Part shown: in pieces, positions 25,736 to 32,732 of the stretch
Position numbering within the stretch: the first letter of the stretch is position 1
Layout of the letters: each line of letters opens with the position of its first letter
Assembly (NCBI RefSeq): GCF_900114605.1
Contig: NZ_FOTP01000005.1
Coordinates: 1 to 64,000, forward strand
Origin: Bradyrhizobium sp. NFR13
GTDB taxonomy: Bacteria > Pseudomonadota > Alphaproteobacteria > Rhizobiales > Xanthobacteraceae
Direction: 5' to 3'
Length of the DNA stretch: 64,000 nt
The notes under the pieces: generated by a model
What the model was told of the DNA's origin: nothing
Seen by the model: the letters and a program-made list of their open reading frames with translations, nothing else
Databases searched by the model: none
Position numbers and translations under genes: made by a program

Positions 25736-26737
25736 ATGCGCAAGTTTATTCTGGCTGCTGCGTCGATCGCAGCGCTCGCGCTGGCCGGTCCGGCCTCCGC
25801 TCAATCGCCCATCGTCATCAAATTCAGCCACGTCGTCGCGCCGAACACGCCGAAGGGGCAGGGCGCGGACAAGTTCAAGGAACTCGCCGAGAAATACACC
25901 AATGGCAAGGTGAAGGTTGAGGTCTATCCGAACTCGCAGCTCTACAAGGACAAGGAAGAGGTCGAGGCGCTGCAGCTCGGCGCCGTGCAGATGCTGGCAC
26001 CGTCGCTCGCCAAGTTTGGCCCGCTCGGCGTCAAGGAATTCGAGGTGTTCGACCTGCCCTACATCCTGCCGGACAAGGCGGCGCTCGCGCGGATCACCAC
26101 CGGGCCGATCGGCAAGGGTCTGCTGGCGAAGCTCGAGCCCAAGGGCATCAAGGGTCTCGCTTACTGGGACAACGGCTTCAAGATCATGACCTCGAACAAG
26201 CCGATGCATAAGGTCGCCGACTTCCAGGGCATGAAGATGCGCATCCAGTCGTCGAAGGTGCTGGAAGCCGAAATGCGCGCGCTCGGCGCGATCCCGCAGG
26301 TGCTGGCCTTCTCGGAAGTGTATCAGGCGATGCAGACCGGCGTCGTCGATGGCAACGAGAACACACCGTCCAACGTCTATACGCAGAAGATGCACGAAGT
26401 GCAGAAGCACATGACGATCTCGAACCACGGCTATATCGGCTACGCGGTGATCGTGAACAAGAAGTTCTGGGATGGCCTGCCGGCCGACGTGAAGCCGCAG
26501 GTCGAGAAGGCGATGGATGAAGCCACGGCTTACGCCAACGGCCTGTCGCAGAAGGAAAACGACGATGCCATCGTCGCCATGAAGAAGGCCGGTACCACCA
26601 CCTTCTACGAGCTGAAGCCGGAAGAGCGCGCCGAATGGATGAAGGCGCTGGAGCCGGTGACCGCGGACATGGCCTCGCGCGTCGGCAAGGATCTGATCGC
26701 GGCGTTCCAGAAGGAAGCGAACGCCAAGACCAATTGA
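25736..26737 (+). CDS. dctP: TRAP transporter periplasmic binding protein (DctP family)
   Basis: A 333-residue receptor with a signal peptide cleaved after ASA-Q (MRKFILAAASIAALALAG...). SPIVIKFSHVVAPNTPKG is the DctP opening, and the family-conserved arginine of GMKMRIQSS anchors substrate carboxylate groups; PQVLAFSEVYQAMQTGVVDG is the characteristic late motif. ATG 25736 with AGGGAG upstream is preferred over an upstream extension. It is followed by a palindromic repeat and then the DctQ and DctM genes. It captures an organic acid, identity unknown. Confidence 0.92.
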   Translation: MRKFILAAASIAALALAGPASAQSPIVIKFSHVVAPNTPKGQGADKFKELAEKYTNGKVKVEVYPNSQLYKDKEEVEALQLGAVQMLAPSLAKFGPLGVKEFEVFDLPYILPDKAALARITTGPIGKGLLAKLEPKGIKGLAYWDNGFKIMTSNKPMHKVADFQGMKMRIQSSKVLEAEMRALGAIPQVLAFSEVYQAMQTGVVDGNENTPSNVYTQKMHEVQKHMTISNHGYIGYAVIVNKKFWDGLPADVKPQVEKAMDEATAYANGLSQKENDDAIVAMKKAGTTTFYELKPEERAEWMKALEPVTADMASRVGKDLIAAFQKEANAKTN

Positions 26738-26753
26738 GGCGCATAGCCGAGAT

Positions 26754-26853
26754 CTCACCCTGAGGAGCGGCCCGCTTGGGCCGCGTCTCGAAGGGTGAGT
26801 GAACGATATTCATGGTTCGAGACGCGCACCGGGAGGCGCGCTCGTCACCATGA
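26754..26853. repeat. Double palindromic repeat between dctP and dctQ
   Basis: First hairpin: CTCACCCT (26754-26761) with AGGGTGAG (26792-26799), continuing inward as GCGGCCC / GGGCCGC. Second hairpin: TCATGG (26810-26815) with CCATGA (26848-26853), enclosing GAGACGCGC / GCGCGCTC-type pairing. Both arms belong to a repeat family common in Bradyrhizobiaceae genomes. It lies in the transcript between the receptor gene and the membrane genes. Confidence 0.8.
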
Positions 26854-26892
26854 GGCCACCGCCAGGCGGCCAGGGGGAAGGGGACATATTCC

Positions 26893-27504
26893 GTGCGGTT
26901 CTTGTTACGCATCCTCGATCGTCTCGAGGAAACCCTGATCGCGACGCTGATCGGCGCCGCGACGGTGGTGATCTTTGTCGCCGTGGCGCATCGCTACACC
27001 ACCGATTTCGTGGTGTCGTATCGCAATCTGCCCGGTGCGATGGCGGCCTATAAGTTTCTCGCCGGCATCCATCTGTCCTGGGCGCAGGAACTTTGCATCT
27101 ACATGTTCGTGTGGATGGCGAAGTTCGGCGCCGCCTACGGCGTGCGCACCGGCATCCATGTCGGCGTCGACGTGCTGGTGCTGCAACTGCCGCCGAAATG
27201 GCGCAAGGGCACCATCCTGTTCGGCCTTCTCTGTGGCGCGCTGTTCACCGGCATCATCGGCACCATGGGCGCGAGCTTCGTGATGGGTCTGTCGCAGACC
27301 GACCAGACATCGCCCGATCTCGAGCTGCCGAGCTGGATCGTCTATCTTTGTATTCCGCTTGGCTCCTATCTGATGTGCTTCCGCTTCCTGCAGGTCGCCT
27401 ACAGCTATTTCCGCTTCGACGACCTGCCGCATCATGATCACAGCCATGTGGAGGGCATTGAGGTCGATACGGCGGTTGGTCCGACGCCGGAGGGCGTGCG
27501 ATGA
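26893..27504 (+). CDS. dctQ: TRAP transporter small membrane subunit (DctQ family)
   Basis: The 203-residue product has about four hydrophobic spans, with the DctQ-typical segment SWAQELCIYMFVWMAKFGAAYG and the HVGVDV motif. It complexes with DctM to couple receptor docking to sodium-driven uptake. The start is GTG 26893, preceded by the purine-rich GGGGGAAGGGG, and the stop overlaps the dctM start by 4 bp (ATGA). The C-terminal stretch is histidine/acid-rich (HHDHSHVEG), a common variation. Confidence 0.9.
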   Translation: MRFLLRILDRLEETLIATLIGAATVVIFVAVAHRYTTDFVVSYRNLPGAMAAYKFLAGIHLSWAQELCIYMFVWMAKFGAAYGVRTGIHVGVDVLVLQLPPKWRKGTILFGLLCGALFTGIIGTMGASFVMGLSQTDQTSPDLELPSWIVYLCIPLGSYLMCFRFLQVAYSYFRFDDLPHHDHSHVEGIEVDTAVGPTPEGVR

Positions 27505-28826
27505 CCACACTCATCATCTTCGCGCTGCTCATTGCGCTGATGCTCACCGGCATGCCGATCTCGATCGCGCTCGGCCTGACGGTGCTGACCTTCCTGTTCT
27601 TCCTGACCCAGGTGCCGATCGAGGCGGTGGCGCTGAAACTGTTCACCGGGATCGAGAATTTCGAGATCATGGCGATCCCGTTCTTCATTCTCGCCGGCAA
27701 CTTCCTGACCCATGGCGGCGTCGCCAGACGCATGATCAATTTCGCGACCTCGATGGTCGGGCACTGGTATGGCGGTCTCGGTCTCGCGGGCGTGATGGCC
27801 TGCGCGCTGTTCGCGGCGATCTCCGGCTCGTCACCAGCGACCGTGATTGCGATCGGCTCGATCCTGCTGCCCGCCATGGTCGCGCAGGGCTTTCCGAAGC
27901 GGTTCGGCGCCGGCGTCATCACGACGTCGGGCGCATTGGGCATCCTGATCCCGCCGTCGATCGTGATGGTGATCTATGCGGTGGCGACCGGCGGCAGCGT
28001 TGCGCTCGGCCCCGATGGCGCGCGCGTCACCTCGGCGTCCGTCGGCCAGTTGTTCATCGCCGGCGTCATTCCCGGCCTGATGCTGGCGACGCTGCTCGGC
28101 GCCACCACGGTGTATCGTGCCTGGAAGTTCGATTATCCGCGGCTGCCGCGGGCGTCATGGGGCGAGCGCTTCAAGGCGTTCCGTGAGTGTATCTGGGGGC
28201 TGCTACTGATCTTCCTCGTGCTCGGCGGTATCTATCGCGGCTGGTTCACCCCGACGGAAGCCGCGGCGGTCAGCGCCGTCTATGCCTTCATCATCGCGGT
28301 ATTCGTCTACAAGGACATGGGCCTGAAGGACGTGCCGCGGGTACTGCTCGGCTCGGCCAGCATGAGCGCGATGATCCTCTACATCATCACCAATGCGGTG
28401 CTGTTCTCGTTCCTGATGACGTCGGAACAGATCCCGCAGCAGCTCACCGCCTGGATCGTCGACATGGGCGTCAACTGGTGGACGTTCCTGATCTTCGTCA
28501 ACATCCTTCTGCTGGTCGCCGGCAATGTGATGGAGGCGTCGTCGATCGTGCTGATCACCGCGCCGATCCTGTTCCCGATCGCGGTGAAGCTCGGCGTACA
28601 TCCGGTGCATTTGGGCATCCTGATGGTGGTCAATATGGAGGTCGGCATGTGCCATCCTCCAGTGGGCCTCAATCTCTATGTCGCCTCGGGCATCGCCAAG
28701 ATGGGCATCACCGAACTCACCATCGCGGTGTGGCCGTGGCTGCTGACCATGCTGATGTTCCTCGTGGCGGTGACCTTCATCCCGGAGATTTCGCTATGGC
28801 TGCCGCGCATGCTCGGGATGCTGTGA
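27501..28826 (+). CDS. dctM: TRAP transporter large membrane subunit (DctM family)
   Basis: The 441-residue protein has about 12 hydrophobic segments. GMPISIALGLTVLTF and the GSSPATVIAIGSILLPAM region (the family GxSxA-type loop), then GALGILIPPSIVMVIYA, are DctM landmarks. This subunit forms the sodium-coupled transport pathway. Translation is coupled to dctQ by the ATGA overlap at 27501-27504. With dctP it makes a complete, substrate-unknown C4- or other carboxylate importer. Confidence 0.92.
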   Translation: MTTLIIFALLIALMLTGMPISIALGLTVLTFLFFLTQVPIEAVALKLFTGIENFEIMAIPFFILAGNFLTHGGVARRMINFATSMVGHWYGGLGLAGVMACALFAAISGSSPATVIAIGSILLPAMVAQGFPKRFGAGVITTSGALGILIPPSIVMVIYAVATGGSVALGPDGARVTSASVGQLFIAGVIPGLMLATLLGATTVYRAWKFDYPRLPRASWGERFKAFRECIWGLLLIFLVLGGIYRGWFTPTEAAAVSAVYAFIIAVFVYKDMGLKDVPRVLLGSASMSAMILYIITNAVLFSFLMTSEQIPQQLTAWIVDMGVNWWTFLIFVNILLLVAGNVMEASSIVLITAPILFPIAVKLGVHPVHLGILMVVNMEVGMCHPPVGLNLYVASGIAKMGITELTIAVWPWLLTMLMFLVAVTFIPEISLWLPRMLGML

Positions 28827-28964
28827 CGCAAGAATTCTGAAGTGTGTTCCATCGTGAATGCATATTCAGAAACCGAACACATTCGGAAAACACATGGCCA
28901 AAGCGTAAGTTGAACGCGCGGCATCGCAGGATCATCTTCGGGTAACTTTCCAAAGGAGGTTGCC

Positions 28965-29618
28965 ATGAAGAAGATCTTGCTCGCCGGTGCCGCTGTTGCC
29001 GTGATCGCCGGTTCCACCGCGGTCTATGCCCAGCACCGTCCATGGATGCATCATCATGCCAGAATGAATCCGGAAGACCGCGCTGCCTTCGCCGATGCGC
29101 GCATTGCTGCCGTTAAGGCCGGGCTCAAGCTGACACCGGACCAGGAGAAGCTGTGGCCGGCGGTGGAGAGCGCGGTGCGCGATTTCGCCAAGCTGCGCAT
29201 CGACCGCGCCAATGCGCGGATGGAAGAGCGCAAGAACCGCGACGACGACGCAAGGCGGACCGACACGCCGGACAATCCGGTCGCCCGCCTGCAGCAGCGC
29301 GCCGGCGACATGGCCACCACGGCTGCAGCGTTGAAGAAGATCGCCGACGCGGCCGACCCGCTCTACAAGACCCTCGATGACGGCCAGAAACGGCGACTGG
29401 CGGTGCTGACCCATATGGATCGCGGCTTCGGAGGCGGCGAGGGCGGCTGGCGTCACCGCGGTCCGCGTCCCGGCTTCGAGCGCGGCAGCTTCGAAGGCGA
29501 GGGATTCGGCCCTCCCGGCTTCGATCGCCCACGTTTCGGCGATGACGGCGATCGCGGTCCCGGCGGCCGCGGCGACAGATTCGAGCACAACCCCGCGCCG
29601 GGCGCCGAGAGGCTCTGA
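28965..29618 (+). CDS. Spy/CpxP-like LTXXQ-motif periplasmic protein
   Basis: The 217-residue product has a signal peptide (MKKILLAGAAVAVIAGSTAVYAQ) and a helical core with the LTXXQ motif LTPDQEKLWPAVE, as in Spy and CpxP, ATP-independent periplasmic chaperones. Residues 155-217 form a Gly/Arg/Pro-rich, low-complexity tail (RGPRPGFERGSFEGEGF...). An AAAGGAGG ribosome site precedes ATG 28965. It may be a stress or extracytoplasmic-folding protein; a Bradyrhizobium-type stand-alone gene with its own terminator. Confidence 0.82.
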   Translation: MKKILLAGAAVAVIAGSTAVYAQHRPWMHHHARMNPEDRAAFADARIAAVKAGLKLTPDQEKLWPAVESAVRDFAKLRIDRANARMEERKNRDDDARRTDTPDNPVARLQQRAGDMATTAAALKKIADAADPLYKTLDDGQKRRLAVLTHMDRGFGGGEGGWRHRGPRPGFERGSFEGEGFGPPGFDRPRFGDDGDRGPGGRGDRFEHNPAPGAERL

Positions 29619-29652
29619 TCCGGAGCAGTTTTCCACGGTCGCAATGACGAGG

Positions 29653-29679
29653 AAGCCGCTGAATTTCAGCGGCTTTTTC
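29653..29679 (+). terminator. Rho-independent terminator of the Spy-like gene
   Basis: Stem AAGCCGCTGA (29653-29662) / TCAGCGGCTT (29666-29675), loop ATT, with the stem running into TTTTT. Confidence 0.92.
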
Positions 29680-29727
29680 GCATTTTTGCGATTGCGAAAA
29701 TCGGTGCATTTTTTGTGACAGCGTCGC

Positions 29728-29756
29728 TGGACATCGCCACATCGCTTTGCTAAACG
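29728..29756 (+). promoter_or_regulatory. Predicted promoter of tRNA-Lys
   Basis: TGGACA (29728-29733) and TAAACG (29751-29756) are 17 bp apart and lie 35 bp upstream of the mature tRNA. Weak consensus match. Confidence 0.45.
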
Positions 29757-29791
29757 ACGCCGTCCCCGCGGGGATATCCGGATCTGGATCC

Positions 29792-29867
29792 GGGCGCATA
29801 GCTCAGTTGGTAGAGCAGGTGACTCTTAATCACCGGGTCCTAGGTTCGAGCCCTAGTGCGCCCACCA
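29792..29867 (+). tRNA. tRNA-Lys (anticodon CTT)
   Basis: A 76-nt cloverleaf: acceptor stem GGGCGCA / TGCGCCC, D arm with GCTCAGTTGGTAGAGC, anticodon stem GGTGA / TCACC with loop CTCTTAA (anticodon CTT), T arm with GGTTCGAGCC, and the 3' CCA encoded at 29865-29867. Isoacceptor for AAG codons. The next 2.7 kb consists of small accessory genes, so the locus could be an integration site, although no integrase or direct repeat is visible. Confidence 0.97.
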
Positions 29868-30067
29868 AAAATCTCAACATATCAATCTGTTAGAATTTCG
29901 GTGGTTGGTCATTCCGAGCGGACGTCGTCCGTCATTCTGACCCGTCACCTGCTTTTGCAAAGCCGGTGCGCTTCGTCGTGATTTCCGGCGGTAGGGCTGC
30001 CATGACGGCGTGGAAAAGAAAAAGGGGAAGCGAAGAAGTAACTTCGCCCTAACCCAGGCCACGCAGG

Positions 30068-30331
30068 CTAATCGTCCAGCTTCTCAGAGATGATTACGCC
30101 GGTCTTCGGATCTGCATGAAACTCCATCTTCTGACCGTTCTTAATGCCTTCACCTTCCCATCGGCCGTCGTCGGCTTCAAGCTTAGTAACTTGTGAGTAG
30201 CCGGTCTGCAGGACCTTCACCTTCACTTGCTCTGCCGGCATCCAGTCTGGGCTAGGCTGATCAGCTCGCGCCATAGTTGATGCGCCCATTAGCAGGGATA
30301 CACAGAGAGCACCTGCAACAAGCCTGTTCAT
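30068..30331 (-). CDS. Small exported PepSY-domain protein
   Basis: The 87-residue product has a signal peptide (MNRLVAGALCVSLLMGASTMARA, cleaved at about residue 23) and one PepSY-like domain over the rest: DWMPAEQVKVKVLQTGYSQ, the VTKLEADDGRWEGEG strand pair, and FHADPKTGVIISEKLDD at the end. PepSY domains are found in peptidase inhibitors and metal-associated membrane proteins; this single-domain exported form has unknown function. Confidence 0.8.
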   Translation of the reverse strand: MNRLVAGALCVSLLMGASTMARADQPSPDWMPAEQVKVKVLQTGYSQVTKLEADDGRWEGEGIKNGQKMEFHADPKTGVIISEKLDD

Positions 30332-30392
30332 CGCAACCTCTCTTGTTCAGCCCAATCATAATGCCGGCAGATCGTTGCTGCGGTATATGGCT

Positions 30393-30572
30393 TCACTGGA
30401 TCTTACGATATCCCGCTTCAGTCAGCTTGACCTGGTCGTCCACGACCTCGGCCAATCCCATCTCAAGCAGCTCGCCGAGTTGATCTTCCGTGATTGGAGA
30501 CAGCTTGAGCCTGCCGGCGTCAATGTCACGGAGCGTCCAGTCGAGCTCGATATCGTCCTTCCAGTATTTCAT
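30393..30572 (-). CDS. Small acidic protein, unrecognised
   Basis: A 59-codon frame on the reverse strand, starting ATG 30572 and ending TGA 30393-30395. The translation is well-behaved: MKYWKDDIELDWTLRDIDAG then EDQLGELLEMGLAEVV and KLTEAGYRKIQ, with acidic helices and a GLAEV-turn-KLTEAGY pattern that resembles a winged-helix or Arc-like minimal fold. The opposite-strand frame is lower quality. A bidirectional hairpin with T-runs lies just upstream. Function unknown. Confidence 0.55.
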   Translation of the reverse strand: MKYWKDDIELDWTLRDIDAGRLKLSPITEDQLGELLEMGLAEVVDDQVKLTEAGYRKIQ

Positions 30573-30606
30573 CTAGCTGGGCCGTCGCCGGCGGAGTTGG
30601 AAAATT

Positions 30607-30638
30607 AAAAGCCCGCCGGATCGCCCGCGCGGGCTTTT
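30607..30638. terminator. Bidirectional intrinsic terminator
   Basis: AAAAGCCCGC (30607-30616) pairs with GCGGGCTTTT (30629-30638), with a 12-nt loop, giving T-runs on both strands. It separates two small reverse-strand genes. Confidence 0.85.
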
Positions 30639-30644
30639 CACAAT

Positions 30645-30773
30645 CTAATGCCGAAAACCAACGTAGAGACCGAGCATGGTAATTGCGGATACCAAGATGA
30701 AGCAAAAAAGCCCCCAAGCAATAATCGTAGCTTCATCTGGGGTATTCCGATTCGTCTTCTGTAGAACGTTCAA
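30645..30773 (-). CDS. Small single-span membrane protein with a TTG start
   Basis: A 42-residue product from TTG 30773 to TAG 30645-30647, preceded by an excellent ribosome site (GGGAGAG, 6-7 nt upstream). A hydrophilic N terminus with NVLQKTNRNTPDEATI is followed by one hydrophobic helix (IIAWGLFCFILVSAITMLGL) and a short tail (YVGFRH). No family is recognised. Directly followed by the bidirectional terminator. Confidence 0.6.
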   Translation of the reverse strand: MNVLQKTNRNTPDEATIIAWGLFCFILVSAITMLGLYVGFRH

Positions 30774-31040
30774 TGATCTCTCCCTGTAATCTATCGTTAG
30801 CGCCCGCATCTTGAGGCGAGCTTGTGCAAAGCGTAACGACGGTAGAGCGCAGGGTCCAGAACGAATTGATGGTGCGTTGCAGCGCGCCCGGCGCTACTCA
30901 ATGAGCGGGACTGCCGAACCGGCAGGCTTCCTCGCGATCCACGTCTAGCTATTGCCCGGTTGCCGACCGCAATTGATTAGTCTGATTTCACAAGTGGCCT
31001 GTTTGGATTAGGCTACCTCCGCAGCTAGATGGAGGACGCG

Positions 31041-31157
31041 ATGACCTCAACCCTTGCGCAAGTTGTCACTCTGGTGGCCGCCATCTGCGCCACTGCGTTC
31101 ATCGTTACGCCGCGAAGTGCGGCGCGCTTTGCATTCAAGTCCCCAATCACCAAATAG
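31041..31157 (+). CDS. Small hydrophobic protein, unrecognised
   Basis: A 38-residue product with GGAGG 6 nt before ATG 31041. The first half (TLAQVVTLVAAICATAFIV) is a single hydrophobic helix, then TPRSAARFAFKSPITK, which is positively charged. It precedes another small gene by 17 bp, so the two are likely cotranscribed. It could be a signal-like small membrane protein. Function unknown. Confidence 0.5.
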   Translation: MTSTLAQVVTLVAAICATAFIVTPRSAARFAFKSPITK

Positions 31158-31174
31158 CAAATGGGAGTTTGCCG

Positions 31175-31450
31175 ATGCTCAGCGCCTACATCAACGAGAA
31201 GGATATCAGAACCGGCACTGTGATTTCTGTCGCCGCCAAATCGGTCGCGCCGGGAGAAACGCTTGCGCTCGAATACCCAAACAAAGGCCGGGTGTCAGGT
31301 AAGGTGATCTCAGCTTCGCACAACGAGCTCGAAGTGGAGATCAATTCGGAGGCCTGGCGGCTGCGTCCACACGCTCCGAGCGACAGCACCATCCACAATG
31401 ACCTGTCCGACAAGGAGGCGTCATTCTGGACGGTCCAAGCAAAGCTCTAG
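31175..31450 (+). CDS. Hypothetical small soluble protein
   Basis: A 91-residue product (ATG 31175, GGGAG ribosome site) that looks like a beta-rich domain: NEKDIRTGTVISVAAKSVAPG, NKGRVSGKVISASHNELEVE, and a C-terminal helix DLSDKEASFWTVQAKL. No family recognised. It ends just before an intrinsic terminator and follows the 38-residue gene. Confidence 0.6.
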   Translation: MLSAYINEKDIRTGTVISVAAKSVAPGETLALEYPNKGRVSGKVISASHNELEVEINSEAWRLRPHAPSDSTIHNDLSDKEASFWTVQAKL

Positions 31451-31462
31451 GCTATTCGCCGT

Positions 31463-31493
31463 GAGCCGCCTCAGTGGGCGGCTCTTTTATTTT
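31463..31493 (+). terminator. Rho-independent terminator
   Basis: Stem GAGCCGCC (31463-31470) / GGCGGCTC (31477-31484), loop TCAGTG, followed by TTTTATTTT. It ends the two small rightward genes. Confidence 0.9.
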
Positions 31494-31723
31494 GGCGACC
31501 TTGAGGCGGATCGGTGGATTGTCTCGAAGCCCACGCGCGGTTCGTTCAGGATCTTCGCCAGAGGATCGTATTTCGGAGCTGTCCGAGGGGATGCCGTCGG
31601 CTTGTGCCGGCGCTCGACGACCATCGCGCGCTCGGCATTGGCCGCGCGCGAACCGTGCTCTTCAACAAAGCCGATCCTGGGTTCGTCGAGCAGCTTGGAC
31701 TGCCATGCTTTTGTGTTCGTCAT
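31487..31723 (-). CDS. Hypothetical protein with a duplicated LxEPRxGF motif
   Basis: A 78-residue product in which LLDEPRIGF (residues 11-19) recurs as ILNEPRVGF (residues 58-66), separated by a basic linker. The internal repeat argues that this frame is genuinely translated. No family is recognised. Its C terminus overlaps the T-run of the terminator on the opposite strand. Confidence 0.45.
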   Translation of the reverse strand: MTNTKAWQSKLLDEPRIGFVEEHGSRAANAERAMVVERRHKPTASPRTAPKYDPLAKILNEPRVGFETIHRSASRSPK

Positions 31724-31815
31724 ATTGCCATTCTAGCCGATAGCGTGCGCTCAGCGAAAGCCCGCAAGTGAGGGGCGGGTGGGGATCGCACGCGCAACGC
31801 CGCCCTGAGCGGAGT

Positions 31816-32025
31816 ATGATCGCCCCGGCGACGTTGGCTAAACACTGGGCCCTCAAATCCCCAGTGCAAATTGGTACGATGGATTTGGCTAAAAGGTTCA
31901 AGGGAATCGAAGAAAAAACGCCCGAGGGTATCGGGCGGGTTATGGCGGTCTTCGGTTCGGGGGGTATGCCCGCGACTTCGAGCAATAGCCGAGGCCCTAC
32001 CACGAAAATGAAACCCGCCGAGTAG
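31816..32025 (+). CDS. Possible small gene, poorly supported
   Basis: A 69-codon frame (ATG 31816, or ATG 31879 giving 48 codons) ending MKPAE. The inner part (MDLAKRFKGIEEKTPEGIGRV) has a protein-like composition, but neither start has a good ribosome binding site and a reverse-strand frame overlaps it. The hairpin right after the stop supports a transcript end. Confidence 0.3.
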   Translation: MIAPATLAKHWALKSPVQIGTMDLAKRFKGIEEKTPEGIGRVMAVFGSGGMPATSSNSRGPTTKMKPAE

Positions 32026-32036
32026 CACCGGCGGGT
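32013..32036 (+). terminator. Hairpin after the small gene
   Basis: ACCCGCCG (32013-32020) pairs with CGGCGGGT (32029-32036), followed by the pyrimidine run CTCTTCT. It is weaker than the other terminators because the T-run is interrupted. Confidence 0.5.
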
Positions 32037-32064
32037 CTCTTCTACCTATTGGCGACATGGCGCG

Positions 32065-32481
32065 TCAGGGAGTGGTCCGGGCGACCCGCGGCATCGCTGC
32101 AGGCGCAGTGGTCCTGGTTTTTTCGATCGCCTGACTGACTGGTAATTGCAGCACGACTGCCTTCTGCCCGGGCCTCAGGTCTGTGACGAGAACAATCCTG
32201 CCATTTGAGAATTCCAGCGCGTCGTGGTGCTGGTCACGCCCCGTATTGATCTGACGAAAACGGGCTAGTCGATCGTTCACATGACGGCGAAACACCCATC
32301 CATCGATCCGGACGTTTTCTTCAAACGCGATTTCGGTGCCAGGGCGAAGGCATACCGCAACGTGTGGATCGTTGCAGCTTGCGAAGCCTTTAGTTGTCGT
32401 CGAAGGAAATCTTGCCGATACCAACCTATCCGCCACCTCCGCGGGACGGTTAGCGACCGCGTGCAGGCTGTAATCACACAT
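32065..32481 (-). CDS. Conserved Bradyrhizobiaceae hypothetical (MCDYSLH family)
   Basis: The 138-residue product starts MCDYSLHAVANRPAEVADRL, an N terminus I recall from many uncharacterised Bradyrhizobium proteins; ATG 32481 has AGGAG 8 nt upstream. Middle and end (DPHVAVCLRPGTEIAFEENV, DALEFSNGRIVLVTDLRPGQ, AVVLQLP) look like an all-beta domain. The function is unknown. The frame is open a further 25 codons upstream but the start above fits the family. Confidence 0.7.
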   Translation of the reverse strand: MCDYSLHAVANRPAEVADRLVSARFPSTTTKGFASCNDPHVAVCLRPGTEIAFEENVRIDGWVFRRHVNDRLARFRQINTGRDQHHDALEFSNGRIVLVTDLRPGQKAVVLQLPVSQAIEKTRTTAPAAMPRVARTTP

Positions 32482-32732
32482 GGATGCGCTCCTATGGACG
32501 GCCGCCCAGCAAATGTTGCAACGTTCGTGAACCTCGTTGGTTGCAGCGCATGGCAAAAAAAGCTCCGGCCTAGGCGGTCGTAAGCGGAATGCCGTGACAA
32601 TCCGGCGCGGAATTCATGAGCCGGAGACATAAGTCCATGCCGTGGACGCGACCTAATCGTTGCCGGCGGGCCTCGTTACACTAACCGGTGCAGGACCGAG
32701 TCCTGCTTCGGCCCAGCTGACGAGAACCACGG

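Noticed and set aside
28827-28964. GTGTTC...GAACAC inverted segment between the TRAP operon and the Spy-like gene
   Set aside because: Arms are short and far apart and no T-run follows, so neither a terminator nor an operator can be supported.
29792-30067. Attachment site of an integrated element at the 3' end of tRNA-Lys
   Set aside because: No direct repeat of the tRNA end and no integrase in the window; the small-gene patch makes it worth noting but not calling.
32005-32058. Reverse-strand 112-codon frame over 31720-32058
   Set aside because: Composition is arginine/proline-rich and no motif; the forward frame and hairpin are a slightly better but still weak explanation.
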